Source: Avena insularis (lineage: Eukaryota > Streptophyta > Magnoliopsida > Poales > Poaceae). From it: a stretch of DNA of 64,000 bases. Every line of letters starts with the position of its first letter. Position 1 is the stretch's first letter. The DNA lies in contig CM042684.1 of the NCBI GenBank assembly GCA_023614405.1, positions 466,931,650-466,995,649 on the forward strand, read 5' to 3'. This document shows positions 47,044-57,779 of this stretch, piece after piece. The notes under the pieces were generated by a model, which did not search any database, was not told the DNA's origin, and was given only the letters and a program-made list of their open reading frames with translations. The translations under genes and the position numbers were made by a program.

Positions 47044-47093
47044 CTAAGTTTCGCATAGCGCACGAAGAAATAGTTCATCCCGAGCCTCGCCAT

Positions 47094-48032
47094 CTACAAG
47101 TCTAGAACACGGGGCCATTTGCCCTTCTTCTTCCGCTCTTTGTCTTCCTCCATGGAGCGCCACGCTGTTTGACGCTTCCTTTCCCTCTCCGCATCACGAG
47201 CCTCCTTAGCGATGCGCTTTTCTTCCTCCTCTGTCTTGCGATGCTCGTCCTCACGTTCCTTGTGCTTTTTTCCCATCTCCTCGTTACGCACAGCTTCATT
47301 GTACCGATGTCTAACTATTGCAGCATCGATCTCCTAGATAGTCTTCGTAGCGTGATCTTGCTCGAGATCTATCCAACTGTAGTACCTGCATACTAGAGGG
47401 GGAAACTACAAGAAAATAGTGCATGTTAGTATTATGACAAGAAAAAGAGGTTCTTAAACTAATTTGCGTTGTGCATACCGGTGGGGTATCATACGAGTTG
47501 CGGGTACGCATGGGAGAGTGAGAGTAGTTGGGACACATGAATAACTTCCTTCCGCAAGTCTCAAAATTGTAGTCGATGGACTTTTTAACAATGCAATCAT
47601 CTTCACACCAACAAATTGGAACCTCCTTTCCATGGGCCTCGGATGTACGAAACGCCCTCCGTGGCCTTTCGTCTTGATTGGCGCAAGGTGGCCTAGCATT
47701 GGCCCTCATCTTCCTCTCTTCGTCTTCCTTCTTTTTCTTCTTCCGCTCTTCCTCTTCCTTCTCATTTTTCATCTTCCTCTCTTCCTCTTCCTTCTTCCTC
47801 TTCTTATCTTCCCCTTCGCCCTCCTTTTTCCTCAAGTCACGAGCAAGTTTAACCACCGAGTCGAATTCACGAGAAAGTTTCTACTTCCGCTTCCTCTCTT
47901 TCTCTTCCTCAACTTCCTTCCTCTTCCTCTCCTCCTCTTCCTCTTTCTCCTTCCTCTCTCTCACCATCGCCAAAGCGTCCGCCCACAACTTCGGTAGTTC
48001 ACACCATACCCATCATTGTTCTTGTTGGCCAT
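47094..48032 (-). pseudogene. Lys/Glu-rich gene with putative GRF-like zinc finger (MULE passenger)
   Basis: A start MANKNNDGYG is at 48032. After a frameshift near 47990, the frame gives LWADALAMVRERKEKEEEEE, a stop near 47883, then KLARDLRKKEGEGEDKKRKK and a long Lys/Glu helix. A Cys motif follows (PICWCEDDC, GRKLFMCPNY), which resembles a GRF-type zinc finger (C-x-C...GR-x-F-x-x-C). After an intron-like gap the second block (about 47390-47094) has YNEAVRNEEMGKKHKERED and ends WPRVLDL. It also contains a stop near 47336. Such genes accompany PMD in some MULEs as I recall. The function is unknown. Confidence 0.6.
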
Positions 48033-48275
48033 ACCTATAATAATAATAAAAAGGTCAAAGTTAGTAAAGTAAGCATGAATGTGAACAATAGTGGTTTGAA
48101 AAAAATAAGCATGAAAGATAGTAAAATAAGCTTGAAAGGTAGTAAAGTAAGCATAGAAGTGTGAACATTTTTTTCGCCATACCTATGCGCATACGGATTT
48201 GGTCCTACCAAATAACCTATCATACTAGCCGAATTCAGTCCACACCCTCTTCAACTACTAAGCCCAAGTGATCGA

Positions 48276-49694
48276 TGATGTCTACGCACTTCTATTCTTG
48301 TAGACAGTTGTTGGGCCTCCAAGTGCAGAGGTTTGTAGAACAGCAGCAAGTTTTCCCTTAAGTGGATCACCCAAGGTTTATCGAACTCGGGGAGGAAGTG
48401 GTCAAAGGTATCCCCTCTCAAGCAACCCTGCAATCAAGATACAAGAAGTCTCTTGTGTCCCCAACACACCCAATACACTTGTCAGGTGTATAGGTGCACT
48501 AGTTCGGCGAAGAGATAGTGAAATGCAAGTGATATAGATAATTATAAGTGGTAATCGGTGATAGAAAATAGCTTGATGGCGTGGAAAAGACTAAAGTAAA
48601 ACTGAAATAAAGATAGAAGCAAGCAAACATGTAATAGATCTAATAGCAAACGGTGTTTCAGTGCTTAGAAACAAGGCCTAGGGATCATACTTTCACTAGT
48701 GAACACTCTCATATAAATATATCTTTCTTTATGATACTACGCTGAACTACTCTTCGGTTGGACACTCTAATCCATGGTAGGGCTATAACAGCACACCTCA
48801 AAGTTCATCTTTCCCATCTAGAAAACCCCACACTGTCACCTTGAGCACTAGATGGTTCCAACAAACACCACAATTTCATAGAAACATCCAACTCCAGATA
48901 TAACTAATAACAAGTATTTGTAATCTCTAGCCTAAGTGCCACCATGGTGTGCACGCTGTCACTTTCACACACATGGGGAGAGCAGAGATTTATTAAAGCA
49001 CTTGAGTAGCAAGGTAGATCTACTTGATTACAAAGCTCATGATCACAATATGATCTTGCATAGAGAGAGATATGAACACATAGCTACCGGTAGAACCCTT
49101 AGCCTCGAGAGAGAACTACTCCCTCCTCATCATGGGAATCAGCAACAGTGATGGAGATGGCGGTGGAGATCGATGGAGATGGCTCCGGGGGCACTTCCCC
49201 GTCCCGGCAGGGTGCCAGAATAGAGACTTTCTGTCCCCCGAATCTCCCCTTCGGTGGCGGCGGCGCTGCAGAACTTTTCGTGGCTGAAGGCTTGACGACC
49301 TAGGGTTTTTGCCTCGGGAGGAATATATAGGCGAAGGAGGCAAGGTCGGTGGCCAGCCAGGGGGCCCACACCATGCCCTGGCGCGGACTAGGGTTGCCCG
49401 CGCCTGGGGGGGTGTGGCCAGGCCCTGGCCCTCCTCCGTCTCATATTCTGGCTCTGTGAGTCTTCCAGTAAAATAGGAACTTTGGCTTTTGTCCCGTCCA
49501 ATTTCGAGAATATTCATTTTCTGACTTTCACGAACCAAAAACAGCGTAAAACAGTAACTGCAATCGTGGATCTTGTTAATAGGTTAGTCCAAGAAATCAT
49601 ATGAAAAGTACTCCAAAGTTGGAACAAAACATAAGAAAATAGATAAAACCAAGCATGGAACATCAAAAATTATAGATACATTTGCAATGTATCA
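48276..49694 (-). mobile_element. Solo LTR E (Athila/Sabrina-like) in the transposase gene
   Basis: The minus strand starts TGATACATTGCAAATG at 49694 and ends 'gtagacatca' at 48276. The perfect duplication ATCGA lies at 48271-48275 and 49695-49699. There is no internal sequence, so it is a solo LTR. Its 3' half differs from the LTRs of B, C and D, suggesting another subfamily. Confidence 0.9.
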
Positions 49695-49739
49695 ATCGAC
49701 CTCTTCCTCTACTAAGACCAAGTGATCGACCTCTTTGTT

Positions 49740-49960
49740 TCCTAGGAGCTTGTTGCCTACGAGCATGTTGGCTACTTCTCCCTTGGCTTGGCACTTGTTG
49801 GCTACTTCTCCCTTGGCTAGGAATTTTTTGGCTTGGACCATTTTGTTGGCTAGGAATTTGTTAGCTTGGACCATTTAGTTGGCTAGGAATTTGTTGACTT
49901 GGACCATTTTGTTGGCTACTTCTTGGTTGGCTAGGATCATTTTGTTGGCTTGGACCACTT
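49740..49960 (-). repeat. 33-bp coding repeats in the transposase tail
   Basis: Units of about 33 bp ('ttggctaggaatttgttg' plus 'gcttggaccattttg') encode an 11-residue motif of the type QQNGPSQQIPS on the minus strand. Confidence 0.8.
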
Positions 49961-52690
49961 GTGCTTGCTTCATTTCCTTTTGCTCTCTTCCTTTGTATAC
50001 AACTTCTAGCATTGTGCCCTTCACCACTACACTTGCCACAACGAGATCTCTCACAAGGCTCTTGAAATTGGTTGTTTCCTGATTCCCGCGCACCAGCACG
50101 GCCCCATCCGTCCATGTCACTTCTAAATCTCTTTGTCTTGCATCTACCACGTTTAACCACCTTCCATTCTGGATGGGGCCATAGTTGCAATCCATGGTAC
50201 TCCGGCCATGGCGATTGGTCAAGGTATGGAGCCCAAGTCATCCTCGTCTTCATGATAGAGAACTCAGACTCTCTAACGGTGCGCTCGTGATTATAATCGA
50301 CATGGCGCTTCCGAGACGCACATAGCAAGTGAGAACAAGCGAGATGAAGCAACAATGGACTTCCGCATGTGCAATCACAATTCCTTAGGGAGACCTTGAA
50401 GGCTCGGCCTCCGTGTTGGACACCATCCGAAGTGGTTCCTCCAGGCTCAACCACTTGGTAAACGAGCTCGTCGTTATCAAAAATCATGGCAACTTGGGAG
50501 TCCGCCTTCCGTGATTGAAATGTCATCCAATCATCAACCTTGGGTGGGTACTTGTACTTGTACTCGTTTTTGTTCTGTCCTGCAATTTGCTTATCCGTTT
50601 CAAGTGAGTAGTTCAAACAATAACCATTCAACTTGTCGAATGTGTATCGAACTATTGCAGTGATGGGCAATGCTCAGACACCCTTAAGCACCTTGTTGAA
50701 GGCCTCTCCCATGTTTCTTGTCATTTGACCATACCTCCGGCCATCCTCATAATAAGCTCGTGCACACTTGTCCCGGAGTTGAATGTGCCTATTGAGAAAC
50801 TCTTGACCCTTTGAATCGAGTTTTTTGTTGTTCAGCAATCTGAGTTATAAGTTTGTGAAACGCCGGTCCGTGAAAGCAAGACAACAATCTTGAAGATCAT
50901 CATCCAACTCCTTGCTCTTACATGCCCTATAGAAGTTGGAAACAAAATGTCTCATGCACCATCGGTGGTGCAAAGGAGGATAACCGGGAATGTCGATCGT
51001 CACCGCATTGAGAATTCCTTGATGGCGATCTGATATGACACATATTTCCCTATCAAAAGGTAATACCTTGGTTCTCAAAAGACGTAAGAACCACTCCCAA
51101 TTAACATTGTTCTCCGCCTCAACCAAAGCAAAAGTCAAGGGAAGCAACCGGTTATTTGCATCATTTCCAATTACAATCAAGAGAGTGCCATGGACTGCTC
51201 GGTTAAGAAGGTACCATCAACGGAGATTACCGGCCTACAATGTTCGAATCCCCTTACACATTGCTCGAATGCCCAAAAAGCACGCCCAAATACTTGAACA
51301 TTTCTTTCGTTACGAACCAGTGTTTCGGCGTCAGATGGCTCGACCACGTGAACCATGTCCGGGTTAGCATTGGCCATTGCTAACAACAACCTAGGGATTC
51401 GGCTGTATGATTATTCCCAACCACTGTACAACATCCTGAATGCAGCTTGCTTTGCCTTCTAGGCCTTCCCGTACTTCACCTCATAGTTAAATAGAGCTTC
51501 CACGGTCTCCATGACCATCTTGATGGTCATTGTTGGAAGTGATGAAATTTGGTTCGAAAGCCTAAAGGCGAGGAACTCGGAGGTCAGCTGGCGGTGCTCG
51601 TGCTTCACATCTTTGCCATCCACCCTTTTGCCATGGCACATGTGTGCTGACACACAGCTTGAAATGCGCCAATCGGGCCCTCCCTTGTATGGTATTGCCC
51701 GCACAATCCAAGGGCATCCATCATCCTCGCATTTAACCGTGTAACGCTTCTTCACGTCCGAGTGAACCACCGTAAATGGCCGATGATACCTAATAGAGAA
51801 GTCCTTGATCCATTGCTTAAGTTCCAACAATGTGGCAAACCTAAGTCCTTTTGAAATCCCGTTCTTCTCGTGGCTATCATCCTGGTACGAAGTTGGCCTT
51901 GGTTCAAGCACAACACCCTTGCCGCCATCAACCATGGCTTCATCCGCTAGACTGAGATCACATATCAAGGGTATCCGAGGATCCCTACCCAATACCTTCT
52001 CGTGCACTTCGGCCTCATCCTTTGTGAACCCCTCTTCATCAACCTCTTGATCAGGGCCATCCTCATCCGAGTCCGATGCATACATTCGAGAATATGGGAT
52101 GTCGTGATCCATGTTATCTTGTGTAAGATATAGGTCCAAATCTCCAACAGTGTTGTCATTGAGCTCCACCTCGTCCTCACTGTCCTCATACTCATCATTG
52201 TCCTCTCCCAATGCTTCATCTTGGTTGTTTGAAATGGGGTTCACACATGTCCTTACTTCATGTTGTTGGGTCAAAGGAGGCTCAATAAATTCCTCTTGGT
52301 TAATGGGTGGAGGACTACGAGCTTCATATGGGGAGGCAACTTGTATGATACTCTTTTGCATATTAGCATTAACCTTTTTGTGGCAAATAATTCAAGAGTT
52401 TTGTCTTGTGATTCGGCCACCACTTCCTTATATGCAACCCAACGTTTCTCGAAGCTAATACGCATTGTCTTCCAAAGGTTGTGCATCCCAAATCCAACAT
52501 TGTGCCTACCTTTCAACTCAACAACATCATTAGGATCAATCCAATTCAAATATATCCGAACTTGGTGCAACACCTCGGCATTGGTAGGACTACGCTCGAA
52601 CACCAAGTCAATCTCATCAGGGTCCAGCTCAATATTGCCTCTTAAGAACCCGTCCTTGTCCATATGATGAACATGCATAATTCTAGCCAT

Positions 52691-53094
52691 ACCTAAAACA
52701 AGTATAACAACACAACGGTACATGAATTCAATAAGTATCTATATCAAATTTTGCACTAACAATATGCTCACAGAACCAAAACCAAAATCTTACCTTTATC
52801 TTAACCCTAACCCCTATCTTAACCCTAACCCTAACCCTAAAAATCTTAGCTACCTACACAAGAAGGCTTAGTATACCAATCATATACCAATACTAACTCT
52901 AGATATCTACCAAACATGTCATTGCTCCATACAAATTTATATATCCAATGGGATTCTGGATTTGGACGAATTTTGCAAACTATGAACAAATAACTTAAAA
53001 TTTCCGGGTGAAATTGAGGGAAGTAGAGGAGAATACCTTGGGGAAGCGATTGGGCAAGAAATCCCTCGAGTTTTTCTTCGAATCTTGTGTTTTT
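52691..53094 (-). other. 5' leader of the transposase gene, with CCCTAA repeats
   Basis: Non-coding sequence between the start codon at 52690 and the right inverted repeat. At about 52798-52839 it holds five or six copies of the hexamer CCCTAA, some separated by a few bases. Upstream telo-box-like repeats are known in plant promoters, but the usual plant telomere unit has seven bases. Confidence 0.6.
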
Positions 53095-53584
53095 GGTGGA
53101 GATTAGACTAGGGGGGAGAGAGAGCCGCCGACGCCACCTTCTTGCTCAGTTGAAAATGGGATAAGAGGAAGAAGAGGGCGGGCCAGGGCCGAGCCGCACG
53201 CGGCTTAGTGCTGCTGCTTGTGCGGCGCCGTGCGCCGCGGCGCGACAGGCAAGGGTGTGGCGCCACCCCGAGCGGCGCAACACTTATGCTGCAGGGGCCC
53301 TCGCGCCAGCGTGGCAGGGAGTGTGGCACCACACCGACTGGAGCGGTAGCGGTCAATGCGGTGCCTCCGTGGCTGGCGCTACTCGTGGCCGAGTTGCGGT
53401 GCCAGGGCCCACCGGACCAACGTGGCAGCTGTGGTGGCACCATCTGAGGTGGCGCTGCACACTTGGGTGCGCGTGCAGCGCCGCGCGGGTGGGAGTGGCA
53501 GGAAAGGGTTACCGGCTGTGAAATACTTTGCGAATAGGTTTATTATTTAAATTTGTTTCCATTTTAAGTTATTTTTATTTAAAT
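53095..53584 (-). repeat. Right terminal inverted repeat of the MULE
   Basis: Inverse counterpart of 34791-35265. It reads from the GC-rich 'gtgcggcgccgtgcgcc' part to 'cggctgtgaaatactttgcg' and ends TTATTTTTATTTAAAT. Confidence 0.88.
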
Positions 53585-54050
53585 TGCCGCAAGTAGCCAG
53601 CCAGCAGCGATGTAGGAGAAATGTTCGATGTGAATCCCGCTGCAGTGAGCCGTCCGATTATCACTTTAGGATCGACGCCCTAAGCAGTATTCAAAACTCG
53701 CACACTATATAGGAGTATAGATATAGATCATTACATTTTCTTGATAATAAAACAACCTCGTGTTTCGGTAAAATGTAGAAATTGGATTGCCGTTGAGATA
53801 ATCAAACGGTGACATTTGTAATTCAGCGATTATGCATAGGGCAGACTAATTTCTCCCGCGTGGCACTGTGATTCCACTGCACAATACAGTTGGATAATTA
53901 TTCGCCATCGACTACAAACCGAGTATAGAACGGTTTATACGCTCCAGTAGAAATAACGCGCGTCCGACGCACCGTGTCGACTTAAGCTTCCGAGAGCGCG
54001 CTCCTCAGTTTATCCTGCACAAAACTGCCACGTTAACGAGGTATACACTG
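53585..54050. other. Spacer between MULE and the lipid-transfer gene
   Basis: No gene or repeat is recognised. The sequence is moderately AT-rich and has no long open frame. Confidence 0.5.
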
Positions 54051-54157
54051 CTCCCTGATCCATATTAACGTTCTCAATTTTGTGTAAATACGAATAAATA
54101 TCGTCTAAATATTAAACTAGATAATCCGAGAACAATAATAATATGGACCGGAGGGAG
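54051..54157. mobile_element. Stowaway-like MITE beside the lipid-transfer gene
   Basis: The ends 'ctccctgatccatatta' and 'aatatggaccggagggag' form an inverted pair, and the internal 'gttctc' and 'gagaac' continue it. The right side is flanked by TA. It lies about 55 bp past the predicted splice donor of the gene. Confidence 0.8.
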
Positions 54158-54214
54158 TACCGAAAACGAGTTCGAGTTCGATGAGAAGCAGTATGGGTTT
54201 TTGATGCCACGTAC

Positions 54215-54591
54215 GAGTTACAGTTGACGTTGGGGCTGATCTTGAATGGCAGATGGACGCCGCACTTCCCGGGAAGCCCCGCGGCGCGGTCGATGTACTG
54301 CCCGGCGCCAGCCGCGGCTTTGGCGAGGTTCTTGAGGCAGGTGCAGACGGCGCGGCGGTCGGTGGTGGAGCTCGCCCTGGACACGAGGCTCTTGATGCCC
54401 CCGCAGCACGCCTGCGGCACCGCCCCGCCCGACTGCACGTACCCGAGGCACGGCATCAGCGTGTCGTACACCGTGGAGCACGACAGCGCGGCGCCCGCGC
54501 CTCGCGGCGCGATCGCGAGCGCCACCACCGCTAGGACGAGCAGCGCCGGCGCAACCGCGCGGCGGCCACCATTTTTCCCTGCAGAAGCCAT
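54215..54591 (-). CDS. Non-specific lipid transfer protein, type 1-like (first exon)
   Basis: The start MASAGKNGGRR at 54591 is chosen because a TATA box lies about 95 bp upstream and a signal peptide follows directly (LLVLAVVALAIAP, cleavage likely after GAGA). The mature part has all eight Cys: LSC, MPC, ACC, VCTC, GKC and NVNC, with spacings 9, 13, CC, 19, CxC, 24, 13. That is type 1 nsLTP except for 24 in place of 22. These secreted proteins bind lipids in the apoplast for cuticle and defence roles. A donor GTACGT follows NVNCN at 54214, as in other LTP genes with a late intron. The small last exon was not identified. Reading on without splicing adds about 33 unrelated residues. Confidence 0.85.
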
Positions 54592-54685
54592 CGATCCTAA
54601 GCTCTCGAGCAAAGTAGCGGTACGCGTGGCTAGATCGGAAGGTAAAGCGACCAGTGATCTCAGACAAGGGACTGGGGCGAGCAGG

Positions 54686-54692
54686 TATATAT
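54686..54692 (-). promoter_or_regulatory. TATA box of the lipid-transfer gene
   Basis: The minus strand reads 'gcatatatacctg'. Transcription is predicted to start about 30 bp downstream (near 54655), giving a short leader before the ATG at 54591. Confidence 0.65.
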
Positions 54693-54699
54693 GCAGCTT

Positions 54700-57600
54700 G
54701 GGAGGCGACGAGGTAGCTACGGTGATAGTTGGCACAGTACCCTAGAGAGGCGCGTCCATGAAACTTGCGAGTGTGCGACAGTTGTGTTGGCTCCTGCCGT
54801 GTGTCGCCGTACGTCGTCAGTGCAGATCGACGTGCAGAATGGAAGTTTCGACACGAATGCAGTGTCATGACTCATGCGGCATGTGTGGACATCAGCCGGA
54901 GGTTTCTTCTTGTGCCGTGCAAGCAGGGGCGGAACAATGCCATGAACGCTCGACCGTGAACGCAACCGATGACACGGGGAAGCGACAGGTGTGAGGTGCC
55001 TGGACTACGGGCCGCAGACGGGCCGGAGACTTGGCGTCGAGGCTCGGTCGCTGGATGATTCGGTGGTCACTGCGCTGCCAAAGCAGTCGTTTTCTGTACA
55101 GATATGCGCGTGTGACTCTGAGCGGAGTACTCTTCTCAAGTCAAGTATTTTTCTCCGGAAATCCTAGACTTACAGAATGGATTTTACGGAAAAGACGTAC
55201 GGGATGATGTGGAACACAGCTCCTCTTGTTCCTTTCATGGTATCCACATCAAAGCTAGCGTCTACATTCACCGAGACGGAACATTCCAGTGCCTTGGTCA
55301 GCTGTGGAAACCATGGATTGGTTCAATTTTTTCTCTTTCCGTGATTTTAGGTCTGAAAATCCCTCCGCGTGATTCCACGTATGTCGGTAGCTGTGAGTCT
55401 GTAAAAGTTTCCCCGTAGACATAGCATTACTCATTTTTCTCAGAGTTTATTTAACTTGCTCGAGCTTGGCCAGTAGTACTGCGCTGGACTGAAATGTCTA
55501 GTCAGTTCGGCACCAAGACCCGTAAAACATGGAAGCAGACAACATTCTGCATATAATGCTTTCCGTAGGATCTCAAGGATCCAGCTACTGATTTTTCATT
55601 TCTCGACCAAAACACTGACAATCCAGCGTCCTGCATTTGTGTTCTAAGCTGATTCTGAGATTTTAACATTACAGCGCATGCATAGACGCTGAAATGGGCT
55701 CTCGTTAAGGCCGAATGCGCCCAACGATCCTAGTTGGGCAGTATACTTTTTTTCTTAGTTTGAACTTGCAGAGGCCGGAAGTGATTTCAGTTATAAGGTT
55801 CCTCGAATGTGGTTGTGGGTGGGCCTAGATGCTAACCACGTCAGTGAAGTATCAAGGTTTTTCTCTCTTTCTCTCGCTTTGAGGCCCATACGCGCTAAAA
55901 AATATGGAGTGTGCATAATGAGGTCTGATCATTCGCCATACCACACGTAAAGTGAACAGGTTACACCCATCTCTTCTTCTATCTCCATCACTTCATCCTC
56001 ATTCCCACCATTTTTCCACCCCTCTTCTCTTCATCGTCCTCTCCAAAATCCAAATAAATTGCCTCCTTTTTTTTACATTTGCCATCAACATCCTTCTACC
56101 ACAGTCATATGCCATTGACTACGAGGTAAGGGAGTTTAACACTCTCATAACTCCACCCCGACAAGTCTTATGGGTGTCGTTGTTACCCGTTTGGATACTA
56201 GTTAGTCTTCGGAGTATCAAGGGTGTCATCGTACGATCAACCTCTTCACTTCTCCTCCTCCCTCTTCACTTGAACTATGCTTCATGTCGTTCTTGCAAAG
56301 ATGAAACAAGAGGCGGAAAATTGGGCTCTTAAACGGTGAAACATTATTGTTGTCCAAAAAAGGTGGAACTAGGGGGGAGGGGGTAATGTCAAGAAACATG
56401 GTTGTAGAGAGAGTAGTATGCGGTAGGGGATACGACAACCTTGTAACGAAGGTTGTTCTCCTTGTTGGAGCACGAATTTGTCATATGTTCGGAGAGCGAC
56501 ATAAGAAGAGGCCCAATGGATGAGACCTTCGTTGTTATGAACTTCTCAAGTTTCGCATGTAGGCACTCTCATCGTTGACTTTTATTTTAGTCATCATGGG
56601 CTCCATGGAATTGATACTAGAGCTCGCCATGTTGTCATGAGCTCCATGAAATTGATACTAGAGCTCCTCGTCTAAACATGGAATCTTTAGCCCTACCCTT
56701 GAGGTCTATTCAAGTGAGATTGCATAGTTTGACACCTTGTGAGGGGCTACATATACTCTTATAGAGTACGAGGGCTTGGCAAGTGACCAAGGGCGTCCTT
56801 CTACATGGTAGAGTAGTTGCGGGCATTTGTGATCCACTAGCTCATGATAGACTATGGATGAATGGTTGGTGCATGGTCCATGATGGACTAGCCCACTTAT
56901 CCCTCCATCCCGCTGAGCTTCTTTTCCCTAGGCCTTTCTCTTTAGATCCTTCTTTTCCCTTCATTATTTGAATTGTTGACCATGGTTGCAACACATAGGA
57001 CTAGGTAGGACCTGCATGACATGATTTACCTATTCCTACTACAACATCTAGTCTATCGGGTTTTCTGGCGAGAGTCGTGAATGACAAGGAGGTTCATGGT
57101 GGCACTAGTGTATCATCAATAAGATCACATGATGCTGCTTTTGTTGTTGATGTGGGGTTGGGTATCCATGTTCAACCCTTTCCTTCTTCTCCAGGTCGAT
57201 GATTCGTTCTTTGGATCACCATCGTTGGCATCTCTTGGCAACATTCAGTGATTCCCAATCATAGTTACAAGGATTCCTTGGATTCAGTTATGTGTGTAAG
57301 TGCAACATCAAGGTAGGATCATGATGTGCCATCGGCGGTCTTCCTTTGATGTTCTAGAACCTTGCAATTGAGCAACTAAAACACAATCAAATTGATTTCT
57401 AAAGAGATTAGAAGGTCTGGCCTTTGTCTCACATCTCCCATTTTTCTAGGAAATTGTAGGGATGTCGATCGAAGTTATTGGTTTATATAGGTTCTCCGCT
57501 CTGCATGAGTCGATCAGACCATATTTGACGCCCCTTTTCCTAGTGGGATTAGAAATCTTGTGAAACAAGAGACAACACTAGAATATGGAGTGAAATGCAC

Positions 57601-57779
57601 AACCCCAGCATGGGTGGCGTCCGACCTTCATATTGACAACAAAAGTTACAAAGGGGTTACTTACATACACGTATACATACAGAATACTACAACATATAGT
57701 CTATCAGTCTCCTTCAATCTCAAATATGGGAAACATGTGGAGATTGCGCTTACACCCCTGAAACAATGGAATTGGTAGC
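54700..57779. other. Upstream and intergenic sequence with no recognised gene
   Basis: About 3 kb without supported coding frames. The first kilobase is the presumed promoter side of the lipid-transfer gene. The short frames, the longest about 126 codons at 55952-56332, have no domain or codon pattern I can support. The part from about 57500 may belong to the untranslated or LTR part of the adjoining copia remnant. Confidence 0.5.

Larger units (their letters stand above)
48251..52690 (-). pseudogene. MULE transposase (MuDR-like), inactivated
   Basis: The start MARIMHVHHMDKDG is at 52690 and the stop at 48251, giving about 1000 codons once E is removed. Domains in order: an N-terminal PB1-like part (FERSPTNAEVLHQVRIYL, GRHNVGFGMHNLWKTM), an acidic linker, the MuDR N-terminal region (KGLRFATLLELKQWIKDF), and the DDE core. 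The core shows SVDGTFL (about 51215), VISDRHQGI (about 51030) and MGEAFN (about 50705). A SWIM zinc finger (CDCTCGSP...CSHLL, about 50350), a CCHC knuckle (CGKCSGEGHNARSC) and a Gln/Ser-rich tail follow. Defects: a one-A loss near 52373, stops at about 51459, 51412, 50844, 50673 and 49861, and a frameshift near 51195. The enzyme would cut and move DNA with matching terminal repeats. Confidence 0.88.
34791..53584. mobile_element. Mutator-like element carrying plant mobile domain, putative zinc-finger and transposase genes
   Basis: Terminal inverted repeats (34791-35265 and 53095-53584) enclose a plant mobile domain gene (plus), a Lys/Glu-rich putative GRF-like gene (minus) and a MULE transposase gene (minus). 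Without insertions D and E the element would be about 9.3 kb. No convincing 9-bp target duplication was seen (left flank AGAAGCATG, right flank TGCCGCAAG), so the outermost ends may have changed or be misplaced by a few bases. All three genes are broken, so it is immobile unless helped in trans. Confidence 0.85.

Noticed and set aside
47632..48040. Plus-strand Ser/Phe/Leu-rich open frames
   Set aside because: They are the complement of the Lys/Glu-rich minus-strand coding region.
52798..52839. True telomere end
   Set aside because: Only a few hexamers, inside a MULE and with the wrong unit length for grass telomeres.
54224..54745. Plus-strand open frame of about 173 codons over the lipid-transfer gene
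   Set aside because: It is a mirror frame of a GC-rich exon whose minus strand has a signal peptide, eight ordered Cys and a TATA box.
55952..56332. Open frame of 126 codons
   Set aside because: It is Ser/Leu-rich from pyrimidine-rich DNA, with no motif and no promoter signal that I can support.
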